From the NCBI GenBank assembly GCA_905479615.1, contig CAJQNH010000112.1:1-25528 (forward strand): a stretch of DNA of 25,528 nt, written 5' to 3'. The position numbers were made by a program, and so were the translations under genes. Source of the DNA: an uncultured Eudoraea sp. (GTDB lineage: Bacteria > Bacteroidota > Bacteroidia > Flavobacteriales > Flavobacteriaceae). The notes under the pieces are model-generated. The model made no database searches. It saw only the letters and a list, made by a program, of their open reading frames with translations, and was not told the origin of the DNA. Position 1 is the stretch's first letter. Each line of letters starts with the position of its first letter. Of the stretch, positions 15,695 to 24,066 are shown piece after piece.

Positions 15695-17182
15695 TTACGC
15701 CTTGGCCGATAGCGATTTAAGAGCGACAAAACCGAATCCCAGGAATAGCATGAAATGAAATGGGAACAAACCAAAATCATTTAGTGGAATAGCGCTGTAC
15801 ATTCCAAAAAGGAAATAGATCATCAGGCCGAACTCAAGAATCATATTGGGAGATATCTTTTTAACAAGGTATTTATTGCCTTTCCAACTGTCAGTAAGAT
15901 TGTTGATGTTAAATTTTGGAGTACGTACAAATTCACTTCTTTTTCCCATATGGCCTTCAAGCACAGCAACGGTATTGTGCAAGGAGAAGCCCAGTGCTAC
16001 AGAGAAAAAGGTAAAGAAAAGCTTTATATAATCCACAAATTTATCAAAACTACTTCCCTGAATACTTTTATAAGTGAACCAATAGCATATGAATAAAATG
16101 ACCGTACTTAATATGAAAAAGCTGGTTACTTCAAATATCCAGCCTAAATGTCCGTATATGTTCTTAATATATAGCATTGGAATACTCAATATAGCTACAA
16201 TAAAAACAAAAAGGAACATGGAACTGTTTAACAGGTGCAATACCCCATGAAGTTTAGTTTTTAATGAAATATTCTTAGCGGCCATAACATTCCAAACGGT
16301 CTTTTTGAAGTTTTCTGCCCCACCTTTATTCCATCTGAATTGTTGAGACCTCGCAGCGCTGATAACTACAGGAAGTTCAGCAGGAGTTTCAACATCTTCA
16401 AGGTATTTGAATTTCCAGTTTTTTAACTGAGCTCTGTAACTTAGGTCCAGGTCTTCAGTTAAAGTATCACCTTCCCAGTTTCCAGCGTCCAGAATACACT
16501 CTTTTCTCCAGATACCTGCGGTACCGTTAAAATTAATAAAGTGACCCTTCGCATTTCTTCCAACTTGCTCAAGCGTAAAATGTGCATCAAGTGCAAAAGC
16601 CTGAATTTTTGTAAGTGTAGAATAATCCCGATTGATATGCCCCCATCTGGTTTGAACAACACCTATTTCCTCATCTTTAAAATAAATAACTGTTTTCTTC
16701 AACCAATCGTAATCCGGAAGAAAATCGGCATCAAATATGGCTATAAAATCACCTTTTGCTATTTTCAGACCTTCTTTTAGGGCCCCGGCCTTATAACCCG
16801 ACCTATTTTCTCTTCGAATGTGCTGTATATCTAATCCGGTTTCCTGCAGAGCTTTAATTCTTCCCGCCGTTTCTTCAACTGATAACTTATCTGTGGAGTC
16901 GTCTAAAACCTGGATTTCAAGTTTGCTTTTGGGGTATTCCATTTTGGAAATATTTTCCAGCAAGCGTTCCACAACGTATTCTTCGTTATAAATGGGCAAC
17001 TGAATAGTTACAAAGGGAATCTCCTTTGCGTCCAGCAAATTATATTTAGGGGCAACCTCATTTATCTTCTTATTCCCTAAATAATTAACCAATAGGTTTA
17101 ATTGTGCCAGGCTGTAAAAAAAGATCAGTAATAAGGCTGTGCTGTAAATCCCGATAATAATGTAAGCAATAGTTAGTCCCAT
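15695..17182 (-). CDS. Processive GT2 glycosyltransferase, cellulose synthase/CslA-like
   Basis: This membrane glycosyltransferase probably polymerises a beta-linked polysaccharide or elongates a glycolipid. The 495-residue protein has an N-terminal membrane helix (about 5-30), a cytoplasmic GT-A domain with DDSTD (94-98), DAD (151-153), TED (243-245) and QQFRW (280-284), then at least four C-terminal membrane segments. This is the D, D, D, QxxRW layout of processive GT2 enzymes. The overall shape, with QLPIYNE near 61-67 and GTAGIWR near 220-226, resembles plant CslA glucomannan synthases and their bacterial relatives. The product sugar is not readable. It starts two bases after the end of a DPM1-like gene, clearly one operon. 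Confidence 0.88.
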   Translation of the reverse strand: MGLTIAYIIIGIYSTALLLIFFYSLAQLNLLVNYLGNKKINEVAPKYNLLDAKEIPFVTIQLPIYNEEYVVERLLENISKMEYPKSKLEIQVLDDSTDKLSVEETAGRIKALQETGLDIQHIRRENRSGYKAGALKEGLKIAKGDFIAIFDADFLPDYDWLKKTVIYFKDEEIGVVQTRWGHINRDYSTLTKIQAFALDAHFTLEQVGRNAKGHFINFNGTAGIWRKECILDAGNWEGDTLTEDLDLSYRAQLKNWKFKYLEDVETPAELPVVISAARSQQFRWNKGGAENFKKTVWNVMAAKNISLKTKLHGVLHLLNSSMFLFVFIVAILSIPMLYIKNIYGHLGWIFEVTSFFILSTVILFICYWFTYKSIQGSSFDKFVDYIKLFFTFFSVALGFSLHNTVAVLEGHMGKRSEFVRTPKFNINNLTDSWKGNKYLVKKISPNMILEFGLMIYFLFGMYSAIPLNDFGLFPFHFMLFLGFGFVALKSLSAKA

Positions 17183-17183
17183 A

Positions 17184-17873
17184 TTATTTTAAACTGTATT
17201 TAAAAATCCAAGCCAATATTTTAACGCCTGCAAAGATACTACCTTTTATCGTCCCAGACACTTTAGAAACACCAATTCTTTTCTTGTAATGCACTGGTAT
17301 TTCGACATATGACATTTTGTTTTTAAGTGCTTTAAGTTGCATTTCAATGGTCCACCCGTAGGTTTTGTCCTCCATTTCCATCTCCAAAAGCTTTTCGTAT
17401 TTAATTGCCCTGAAAGGTCCTAAATCTGTAAATGTTGACCTAAAAAACAACTTCATTAAAAATGTGGCCAATTTATTGCCAAAAATTTGCTGCGGAGTCA
17501 TAGAGCCATCCTCTCTTAACGCTTTTATTCTTGCTCCGATCACCAAATCTACATTATCATCCAGAATAGGTTTTACAATTTTACTTAGCTCTTCCGGGTA
17601 ATCTGAATAGTCTCCATCGATAAATACGATAATATTGGGCTTCCTGGACTTCTTGGCTATATATTCCATACCGCAGAGACAGGCATATCCATAGCCTTTT
17701 CTAGTTTCATTTAACACCGTAGCTCCTGCTCTTGTTGCGTTTATTGCAGTATCATCTGATGAGTTATTGTTTACAACAATTATTTCAGAAACTATAGCCG
17801 GGATTTCCTGAATGACCTTTGCAATAGAATTTGCTTCATTATAAGCCGGGATTATGACCTGGATATCTGTCAT
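17184..17873 (-). CDS. GT2 glycosyltransferase, dolichol-phosphate-mannose-synthase-like
   Basis: This probably makes a polyprenyl-phosphate sugar (mannose or glucose) from a nucleotide sugar at the cytoplasmic membrane face. The protein has IIPAYNEANSI, VVNNNSSDDTA and the metal-binding FIDGDYSDYPEEL, then the segment DLGPFRAIKYEKL and the amphipathic VEIPVHYKKRIGVSKVSG common in this family. It has no clear membrane helices, so it is the soluble short form. I start it at the ATG at 17873 (229 residues); a TTG at 17882 adds three residues. The following processive GT2 gene begins one base after its stop. A lipid-linked sugar donor would suit the GT87-like enzyme two genes downstream. Confidence 0.87.
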   Translation of the reverse strand: MTDIQVIIPAYNEANSIAKVIQEIPAIVSEIIVVNNNSSDDTAINATRAGATVLNETRKGYGYACLCGMEYIAKKSRKPNIIVFIDGDYSDYPEELSKIVKPILDDNVDLVIGARIKALREDGSMTPQQIFGNKLATFLMKLFFRSTFTDLGPFRAIKYEKLLEMEMEDKTYGWTIEMQLKALKNKMSYVEIPVHYKKRIGVSKVSGTIKGSIFAGVKILAWIFKYSLK

Positions 17874-18113
17874 ATTATGCAAAATGATTCGTTAATCTCA
17901 AGTTTATTATTTAGTAGGCACATTTCTTACTAATTCTAAATGTTCTTTTGTCTGTGCGGCGCAAAAATATCACTATTTATGGCATCATGGGTATCTGAAA
18001 TAATTCTTTTTAAGTGGATTTTATTTGGGAGAGCGTAAAAGGCACGGTCAATATGAAAGACGGAAAAAAAAGATTTAAAAACGGTAATAAAGTAAACTTG
18101 TCTTAAGTAATAT
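17874..18113. other. Intergenic region, about 240 bases, upstream of the GT genes
   Basis: This is the longest gene-free stretch in the window. It contains the end region of the polyferredoxin transcript and a TATTTTTG box (17962-17969, minus). An 18-codon ORF (17870-17923, minus) overlaps the GT2 start by ATGA but has no distinctive composition. I see no RNA gene, no strong terminator hairpin and no repeat. Confidence 0.5.
17962..17969 (-). promoter_or_regulatory. Putative -7 promoter box of the glycosyltransferase operon (TATTTTTG)
   Basis: TATTTTTG fits the TAnnTTTG consensus and sits about 90 bases before the ATG of the DPM1-like gene on the same strand. No matching -33 TTG is obvious. 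Initiation would be near 17956. Confidence 0.35.
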
Positions 18114-19697
18114 TTATTTTTGGTTTACCAGGGTCATTAAATCTACATCATTGCCTAATAAGACCTCATTACCATCAATACGACCTTTCAAGGGCCCATT
18201 TTCAAGTTTTAAAACACCTCTCGGGCAGACTGCAGAACAGATACCACAACCAACACAACTTGAACGCACGATGTTTTCACCTTTCTGAGCATAGGCACGT
18301 ACATCAATGCCCATTTCACAATAAGTAGAACAATTCCCGCATGAAATACATTGACCACCGTTAGTTGTTATTCTGAATCTTGAAAACAAACGTTGTTGAA
18401 AACCTAAAATTGCCGCCATTGGGCAACCAAAACGACACCAGACCCTGTTGCCGAAAATGGGATAGAAACCTGTGCCAATTACTCCCGAAAATATACTGCC
18501 TATAAGAAAACCGTAGGATTTCCTTAAAGTTTCAGATTTAAATAGGAATACGTTGCCATCTCCACTGAGATAGTGAAAACCAATTAGGGCCATAATTATT
18601 GTGAAATATCCAATTGCACCATAAAGAGCATCTTTTTGAAATTGCTCTCTTTTGAATACCATAACAAGAACGAAAATCGAGGTCAATAACAAGGCCACAC
18701 TAATAAGGAAAGTATCTTTGGTTAACCAGTACTTGCTTGTATCGTTGCCCAGATAGGAATAAATTACGGCTGTAGTCATTAGAGTAACAAATACAACAAC
18801 ACTATGAACTACCCAGCGCTCTACTTTCCAGGCCGATAATCTTTTGTCGCTTAGCTGTCTAAATGAATCTCCCGCTGTTTCGGCCAATCCTCCGCAACCA
18901 CAAACCCATGAACAGTACCAACGTTTGCCATATTTATAAGTAAGAATAGGGGAGATCACAAAAACAGACAATATGCCAAAAATTAGCATAGCCATACCAA
19001 TATCTCCCGAATCTATAAATGCATTTATCCGGTATCTTTCAAAATTATAATAGTTTAAGGGCCAGACATTCTTCAGGTCATAATAAGGGAGTTTGCCATT
19101 TAGTCTGGCCATTATTTCCGGAATGATAAATGCAAAAGCTGTTTGAAAGAACATAACGCTTATGGTACGAATCTTTTCGTATCTGTTATGCCTGTATTTC
19201 CAAATAAATTTAATACCGAAAGCCAGAATAGCAACTGTATATAGTGATCCGTAGACAAACCACTGACTGGCCGGGTTGCCGCTTAATAATCGGCTTAGCG
19301 GGTCAAATAATGCAATTATACCTGTATTTGAGCCATTCTTTACCAGTCCCAGGAATTCCGGAAAAAAGTAAAGGACGATATAGAATCCTGTAAGTGTTAT
19401 TCCGGTTATCCAGGCCCATAGTCCTTTAGAAGATATTGATTTAAACCAAACCCCGTCATTTTTTATACCCTTCAACTTTTGAGCATATGCCTCTTTTGTA
19501 AACCAAAATACTCCGGTAAAAATAGCCGTGAGGGAAATGATCAGCCATATTCCTTTATTTGGAAAGTTTACATTAAAACCAGCAAGTAGAACTATAAAAA
19601 GACCTGATATTCCCAATATTACGGCTAATTTTTGAAATCGACTCAAAGCCGCAGGTGGTTGTCCTGATAGTGCCATGCTTTTATCCAAAGTGCTCAT
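18114..19697 (-). CDS. Membrane polyferredoxin (NapH/NosR-like, two 4Fe-4S clusters)
   Basis: This is an integral-membrane electron carrier. The 527-residue protein has about ten hydrophobic segments. Two Cys motifs of the NapH/NosR type lie at membrane borders: C262, C266 and C268 in WYCSWVCGCGG, and C421 and C425 in WCRFGCPMA. Two complete ferredoxin sets follow: C450, C453, C456, C460 and C481, C484, C487, C491, both with CxxCxxC and a distant Cys, the second with a following Pro. The layout suggests electrons pass across or along the membrane to the cytoplasmic clusters. It is 57 bases behind an FAD/NAD(P) oxidoreductase gene, which would be its electron donor. The final acceptor is unknown. 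It lacks the FMN-binding periplasmic domain of full NosR. Confidence 0.85.
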   Translation of the reverse strand: MSTLDKSMALSGQPPAALSRFQKLAVILGISGLFIVLLAGFNVNFPNKGIWLIISLTAIFTGVFWFTKEAYAQKLKGIKNDGVWFKSISSKGLWAWITGITLTGFYIVLYFFPEFLGLVKNGSNTGIIALFDPLSRLLSGNPASQWFVYGSLYTVAILAFGIKFIWKYRHNRYEKIRTISVMFFQTAFAFIIPEIMARLNGKLPYYDLKNVWPLNYYNFERYRINAFIDSGDIGMAMLIFGILSVFVISPILTYKYGKRWYCSWVCGCGGLAETAGDSFRQLSDKRLSAWKVERWVVHSVVVFVTLMTTAVIYSYLGNDTSKYWLTKDTFLISVALLLTSIFVLVMVFKREQFQKDALYGAIGYFTIIMALIGFHYLSGDGNVFLFKSETLRKSYGFLIGSIFSGVIGTGFYPIFGNRVWCRFGCPMAAILGFQQRLFSRFRITTNGGQCISCGNCSTYCEMGIDVRAYAQKGENIVRSSCVGCGICSAVCPRGVLKLENGPLKGRIDGNEVLLGNDVDLMTLVNQK

Positions 19698-19754
19698 TCT
19701 TTATTTTAGTTTTATTAGGGTTTTAAAGATCATATTCCAGAGTTAAAAGAGTCA

Positions 19755-21098
19755 TCAGATCGCAAAAATTCGTTTCCAGTTTTTCTTTTCTGACTTAATA
19801 TCAGTACCATATTCTAAATTAAATTTAGCGGCAATTTCATTTTCATACTCTGAATAGAATTCAGGATCAAAATTGGCATCCTTAAGATATTTAATCACAT
19901 GCATAACATCTCGTTCTTCATTCAGCCATTTATCAAAGATCTCATGACGCAGGCGAATTCCAAAAATATTTATTCCCAGAAATTTCTTGGTTTCTTTATG
20001 AAAGGAAAGTGTCAGACATATTTTTTCAGTGGTGTGTCGCCAATGAAAATGTTCCTCATATTTTTTTCTGCCGCTAGTACTGAAAACCCATCCATAAGTT
20101 TGGTATTCTATGTCCAGAAATTTAGCGGAATTAAACCAGTGCCCCGGTTTGTATTCGGTCCTGTTACCACAAATAGTCTGGGCAACTGTCTCTCCCATCA
20201 TACGTCCTGTGTACCAAACAGCTTCAATAGGCCTGCGATTACCAATGGGTTCATGTTGTTCTGCACAGTCTCCAATGGCATAAATATCTTTGATGTTAGT
20301 TTCAAGAAATCGATTTACCTTAATTCCCCTACCCAACTCAATTCCGGAGTCGTTTAAAAATGAGACATTAGGCGAAACACCAGGGGTTAAACCTACCATT
20401 TGACATTCAATGGTTTCACCCTTATCTGTCGTAATGGCCTTCACCCTGCCGCTATCATCGGCCAGAATTTCATTCAAATTCGTCTCCAGACGGAGGTCTA
20501 TATGATGATCCAGAATGTGTTGATTAATCATTTCTGATTCGCCATCGGGAAGTACACCATCCCAAAAACTCTTTTCGCGGACCAGAAAAGTAACAGGAAT
20601 ATCTCTGCTTCTAAGCATTTCAGCCAATTCAATTCCAATTAATCCACCTCCAACAATAACAGCACGTTTGCAAACTTCTTTATTGGGCGCATTGATTTCT
20701 AATAGATCGAGATCTTGTTTCGAGTACAAACCTTGTACACCGTGCAGATCTTGTCCCGGCCAGCCAAATTTATTTGGTTTTGACCCGGTAGCCAGGATTA
20801 ATTTATCGAATTTTAATATTCGGGTGTCCTCAATCTGTAGTTCTTTTTTTTCGTGATCTACATTACTGACATAGCCCTGCAGGAGTTCAATCTTGTTTTT
20901 CTCCCAAAACCAATCTTCATACGGCTTTATATGTTCAAACTTCATATGACCCATATAAACATACATCAATGCTGTTCTGGAAAAGAAATGATCGGTTTCA
21001 GCAGAAATTATTATAATTCTCTTATTTGAGTTTTTACGGATATGTCTTGCGGCCGTTACACCTGCAACTCCATTCCCAATAATTACAATATTTTCCAT
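19755..21098 (-). CDS. NAD(P)/FAD-dependent pyridine nucleotide-disulfide-type oxidoreductase
   Basis: This flavoprotein moves electrons between NAD(P)H and a protein or small-molecule partner. From the ATG at 21098 it has 447 residues: FAD-binding GNGVAG (8-13), LILATGSKPN, NAD(P)-binding GGGLIGIELAE (about 150-160), YAIGDCAE (FAD ribityl contact) and a C-terminal domain of roughly 130 residues. There is no redox CxxxxC pair next to the FAD motif, so it resembles ferredoxin/rubredoxin or nitrite reductase-type oxidoreductases more than disulfide reductases. A longer frame reaches an ATG at 21161, but the added 21 residues look unlike an oxidoreductase start and a promoter candidate lies inside them (21134-21162), so I chose 21098. 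It precedes the polyferredoxin gene, so the two probably work together. Confidence 0.87.
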   Translation of the reverse strand: MENIVIIGNGVAGVTAARHIRKNSNKRIIIISAETDHFFSRTALMYVYMGHMKFEHIKPYEDWFWEKNKIELLQGYVSNVDHEKKELQIEDTRILKFDKLILATGSKPNKFGWPGQDLHGVQGLYSKQDLDLLEINAPNKEVCKRAVIVGGGLIGIELAEMLRSRDIPVTFLVREKSFWDGVLPDGESEMINQHILDHHIDLRLETNLNEILADDSGRVKAITTDKGETIECQMVGLTPGVSPNVSFLNDSGIELGRGIKVNRFLETNIKDIYAIGDCAEQHEPIGNRRPIEAVWYTGRMMGETVAQTICGNRTEYKPGHWFNSAKFLDIEYQTYGWVFSTSGRKKYEEHFHWRHTTEKICLTLSFHKETKKFLGINIFGIRLRHEIFDKWLNEERDVMHVIKYLKDANFDPEFYSEYENEIAAKFNLEYGTDIKSEKKNWKRIFAI

Positions 21099-21133
21099 TT
21101 TCTTTATGGGTTGATAGGGATTATGTCGAATAT

Positions 21134-21162
21134 AAAGATAATAACTTAACACCCACTTCAAT
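21134..21162 (-). promoter_or_regulatory. Putative promoter of the oxidoreductase-polyferredoxin operon
   Basis: A TTG (21160-21162, minus) is followed after 18 bases by TATCTTTA (21134-21141), one mismatch from TAnnTTTG. Spacing fits Bacteroidota promoters. Initiation near 21127 gives a leader of about 30 bases before the ATG at 21098, and it would exclude the longer start at 21161. Confidence 0.4.
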
Positions 21163-21184
21163 TTTACACCAAGATTTATTACCT

Positions 21185-21192
21185 TATTTTTG
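21185..21192 (+). promoter_or_regulatory. Putative -7 promoter box of the GH113 gene (TATTTTTG)
   Basis: TATTTTTG matches TAnnTTTG and lies 23 bases before the ATG at 21215. A TTTT (21164-21167) at the -33 distance is one base from TTTG. It is divergent from the oxidoreductase promoter, so the 116-base region (21099-21214) would serve both directions. Confidence 0.4.
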
Positions 21193-21214
21193 TAAATGTC
21201 CTTTTAAATCAATT

Positions 21215-22216
21215 ATGAAGAGATTCGGGTTTTTGCTATTGCTCTTACTTCAATTGTCTTGTACCAGTCAAGCGGTTAATAAGATTAATGGAATAAGTTT
21301 TGTTGCTTCCAGGGATAAAGCCGTCCAGGAGCATGTAGATGCTTTCCTGAATATTCATGCGGATCATGCGGCTGTAATGCCATTTGGTTTTATAAGAGAT
21401 ATTACAAGCCCGGAAATAATTTTTGATACGGACCGTCAATGGTATGGGGAAACCCAGGGTGGTGCGAAGCAGTACATTGACCTGTTACGGGCAAACAAAG
21501 TTAAGGTGATGGTAAAGCCCCAAATCTGGATATGGCGTGGGGAATTTACCGGCGGCTTAAAGATGGAGACAGAAGAAGACTGGAAGATTCTGGAGGCATC
21601 CTATGAAAAATTTATGCTTACTTATGCAAAATTAGCCCAGGAAACTAAGGCTGAAATTCTTTGTATTGGCACAGAACTGGAGCAATTTGTGATGAACAGA
21701 CCAAAATATTGGGAAGATTTAATTGTAAAAATCCGAGAGGTTTATAAAGGTAAATTAACCTATGCTTCAAACTGGGATGAATACAAACGAACCCCTTTTT
21801 GGGAATCTCTTGACTATATAGGCATAGATGCGTATTTTCCTTTGTCTGATGCAAAAACCCCAACGGTGGAGCAGTTAAAGGCCGGTTGGAAACCCTGGAA
21901 AGATAATATTGCTGCTCTTTCAAAAAAAACCTCCCGTCCAGTGCTTTTTACAGAATTTGGATATAGAAGTATGGATTATACTGCAAAAAAGCCATGGCTT
22001 GTTGATAGAAAAGAGGAAGGTGTGAACCTGGAGGCTCAGGTAAACGCCAAGAAAGCTATTTTTGAAGAATTTTGGCAGGAAGATTGGTTTGCAGGGGGGT
22101 TTGTGTGGAAGTGGTTTCTTAATCACGAAAAAGCCGGAGGGGGAATGGATAACAGATTTACGCCTCAAAATAAACCTGCGGAAGAAATCATTAAGTTGTT
22201 TTATCAATCTAATTGA
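21215..22216 (+). CDS. Secreted GH113-like glycoside hydrolase (beta-mannanase type), probable lipoprotein
   Basis: This is probably an endo- or exo-acting hydrolase of beta-mannan-like chains at the cell surface. The 333-residue protein opens with a lipoprotein-type signal (MKRFGFLL..., LQLSC, acylated Cys16, imperfect lipobox). A single TIM barrel follows, with VMVKPQIWIWRGEF near 98-111, the likely acid/base E154 in CIGTELEQF, NWDEYK, YIGIDAYFPL, and the likely nucleophile E247 in FTEFGYRSMDY. The pair of Glu positions and the FTEFGYRS wording match GH113 beta-mannanases such as that of Alicyclobacillus. The assignment rests on motif memory, and related GTA-type barrels are an alternative. 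It lies near, but is transcribed opposite to, glycosyltransferase genes that could make a related polymer. Confidence 0.78.
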   Translation: MKRFGFLLLLLLQLSCTSQAVNKINGISFVASRDKAVQEHVDAFLNIHADHAAVMPFGFIRDITSPEIIFDTDRQWYGETQGGAKQYIDLLRANKVKVMVKPQIWIWRGEFTGGLKMETEEDWKILEASYEKFMLTYAKLAQETKAEILCIGTELEQFVMNRPKYWEDLIVKIREVYKGKLTYASNWDEYKRTPFWESLDYIGIDAYFPLSDAKTPTVEQLKAGWKPWKDNIAALSKKTSRPVLFTEFGYRSMDYTAKKPWLVDRKEEGVNLEAQVNAKKAIFEEFWQEDWFAGGFVWKWFLNHEKAGGGMDNRFTPQNKPAEEIIKLFYQSN

Positions 22217-22293
22217 TCCCCATATTTTTTTTGTATTCCAATGTACTTGCATTTTGGCAACATTTTTGATAATCTTTGTAAAAATTGATTATT

Positions 22294-23334
22294 GTGCCTC
22301 AGAATTTTATAAAACCACTTTTAATACTCCTATGGTTTCCACTATTAACTTTGGTGGCGCAGGATTCCCTGAAATCAGTTGTCGCTGAAAAAGGGGATGG
22401 GATTTATTCATTGCTTCGCAAGCAAGGAGTTGACCCTTATATCACTTATGATGATTTTATTGCTCTTAATCTACCAAGACTAAGGGATAGTTTGCATTTG
22501 TATGAAGGAATGGCCTATGTAATTCCTAAAACAACAGGAGATAGTCTGGAAATCGTTAAAGAAGATACCAAAGTTGCAGGAATAGAGAATTCTGTAAAGG
22601 GTGTATCCTATGATATTTTTGGCGAGAAATATGCCGAGGTAACTGGTAAAAGTGAGCGTTTAAAAGGCACAGTATATTATTTGATATCAGGACATGGGGG
22701 CCCTGATCCCGGAGCTATGACCCAATATGCCGGAAAATCTATTTCAGAAGACGAATATGCCTACGACGTAACCCTGAGATTGGCAAGAGAACTACTTTCC
22801 CATGGGGCACAGGTTTATATTATTGTGCGTGATCCTGATGACGGTATTCGCGATGAACAAATTCTGGAAATGGATAAGGATGAGTTAGTATTACCTGAAC
22901 AGATCATTCCTTTAGACCAAAAAGACAGGCTTGAGCAACGTGTAGATGCCGTAAATAAATTATATCTGAAACATAAAGGTAAACATCAACGCCTTGTGGT
23001 TACTCATGTAGATAGTCGTAGTAAAGGTCAAAATATTGATGTTTTTTTCTATTACCACGAGAAAAGCAGGTATGGTAAAAAACTTGCTGAAAGTATTCAC
23101 AATACATTTAAAAAGAAATACAAGAAGTACCAACCCAACCGAAGCTATTCGGGAACTTTTGAAGACCGGAGTAATCTTTACCTGGTCAAGAAAACTTTGC
23201 CCGCAATGACGTTTATAGAAATTGGTAATATTCGCAATAAAAAAGACCAACGCCGTATATTGGATTACGATAATAGACAGGCTTTGGCAAAATGGATTTC
23301 AGAAGGGGTTATCCTGGATTACGAGTCCAAATAG
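22294..23334 (+). CDS. N-acetylmuramoyl-L-alanine amidase (Amidase_3) with LysM-like N-terminus
   Basis: This secreted zinc amidase cleaves the bond between MurNAc and L-Ala in peptidoglycan. A signal peptide (about 1-23, ending near TLVAQ) is followed by a LysM-like segment (VAEKGDGIYSLLRKQG to MAYVIPK). The catalytic domain has the zinc residues: His in ISGHGGPDPGA, Glu in ISEDEYAYDV, His in VVTHVDSRS, and the late Glu in FIEIGNIRN. No ATG is available in frame. The stop codon at 22279-22281 limits the start to TTG 22285 or GTG 22294; I chose GTG, which gives 346 residues and the better signal peptide. It follows the GH113 gene by 77 bases. Roles in daughter-cell separation or wall turnover are typical of the family. 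Confidence 0.86.
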   Translation: MPQNFIKPLLILLWFPLLTLVAQDSLKSVVAEKGDGIYSLLRKQGVDPYITYDDFIALNLPRLRDSLHLYEGMAYVIPKTTGDSLEIVKEDTKVAGIENSVKGVSYDIFGEKYAEVTGKSERLKGTVYYLISGHGGPDPGAMTQYAGKSISEDEYAYDVTLRLARELLSHGAQVYIIVRDPDDGIRDEQILEMDKDELVLPEQIIPLDQKDRLEQRVDAVNKLYLKHKGKHQRLVVTHVDSRSKGQNIDVFFYYHEKSRYGKKLAESIHNTFKKKYKKYQPNRSYSGTFEDRSNLYLVKKTLPAMTFIEIGNIRNKKDQRRILDYDNRQALAKWISEGVILDYESK

Positions 23335-23358
23335 TTACCTGCAAATCCGCGGAATTAA

Positions 23359-24066
23359 TTAGGTAGAAATTTTTCTTTTATAGTAGCGGTACAACTGTTC
23401 GGGATCTGCCCCGAAATAATTCTTAAGATGAATTATTCCAAAGTAGAATTGAAGTTTTAGCTTCCCTATTTGCTCATATTTACGCGCTGAGGTTTGCACT
23501 TTATCTGGAAGGATCTTAAAATTAGTAAGCTCATAGAGACGGCTTGTGAATTCGTTATCCTCATATATTTTGTAACTTTCATCATAGCCGCCTGAAGTAT
23601 GGAATAGTGTTTTGGTGATAAAAAGGGATTGATCTCCACCTCTGCATATCTTATGATTTATTCTGCTAAACCAGGAAAAGAAACTCAAAAAACGGCTATT
23701 GCTATCAAATTTCATCCTAAAACAACCGGCTTCATCACCTTTTTGAATAGCATCTGCGATTATCTTGTCAAACTTTTTTGGAGGAAAAGTGTCTACGTGC
23801 AGAAAGTACAGAATATCACCTGCGGCATGTTTAGCGGCATAATTCATCTGTATTGCACGACCTTTTTCAGAACTGAGTACAACAGTGTCAAACTTTGAAG
23901 CGGCCTCTATCGTTCCATCAGTACTGCCACCATCTACCACAAGGATCTCTTTTATATTGGAAGAACTCCCATTTTTTTGAATATAATCTATTAGCTTAAC
24001 TATATAGCGCTCTTCATTCAGAACAGGAATAATAATACTTATAGAGGGCATATTACTTAATTTCAT
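23359..24066 (-). CDS. GT2 glycosyltransferase of the TIGR04283 (arsenosugar biosynthesis) family
   Basis: This small soluble GT2 enzyme is of the type found beside arsenosugar genes. The 235-residue protein has IIIPVLNEERYI, VVDGGSTDGT, and then the family-specific GRAIQMNYAA and FLHVDTFPP (the DXD position), GCFRMKFDS, RGGDQSLFITKTLF and YEDNEFTSRL. It probably adds a sugar to an arsenic-containing ribose; this is family knowledge, not visible in the sequence. Its start overlaps the DUF547 stop by 14 bases. A second ATG at 24051 would leave a one-base gap and is equally possible. DUF547 and nucleoside phosphorylase genes upstream complete the usual neighbourhood. It converges on the amidase gene with a gap of 24 bases. 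Confidence 0.85.
   Translation of the reverse strand: MKLSNMPSISIIIPVLNEERYIVKLIDYIQKNGSSSNIKEILVVDGGSTDGTIEAASKFDTVVLSSEKGRAIQMNYAAKHAAGDILYFLHVDTFPPKKFDKIIADAIQKGDEAGCFRMKFDSNSRFLSFFSWFSRINHKICRGGDQSLFITKTLFHTSGGYDESYKIYEDNEFTSRLYELTNFKILPDKVQTSARKYEQIGKLKLQFYFGIIHLKNYFGADPEQLYRYYKRKIST

Noticed and set aside
17870..17923. 18-codon minus-strand ORF overlapping the DPM1-like start by ATGA
   Set aside because: Its composition is not distinctive, there is no nearby structure, and such short ORFs are expected by chance in AT-rich leaders.
19899..20357. 152-codon plus-strand ORF opposite the FAD oxidoreductase gene
   Set aside because: It lies wholly inside a well-supported gene on the other strand, and its translation has no family signature.
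21099..21161. Longer N-terminus of the FAD oxidoreductase
   Set aside because: The extra residues precede the usual start of the FAD-binding strand, and a promoter candidate lies inside them.
23335..23358. TCCGCGGA palindrome between the amidase and TIGR04283 genes as a bidirectional terminator
   Set aside because: The palindrome is only eight bases with no loop and no flanking U-tract.
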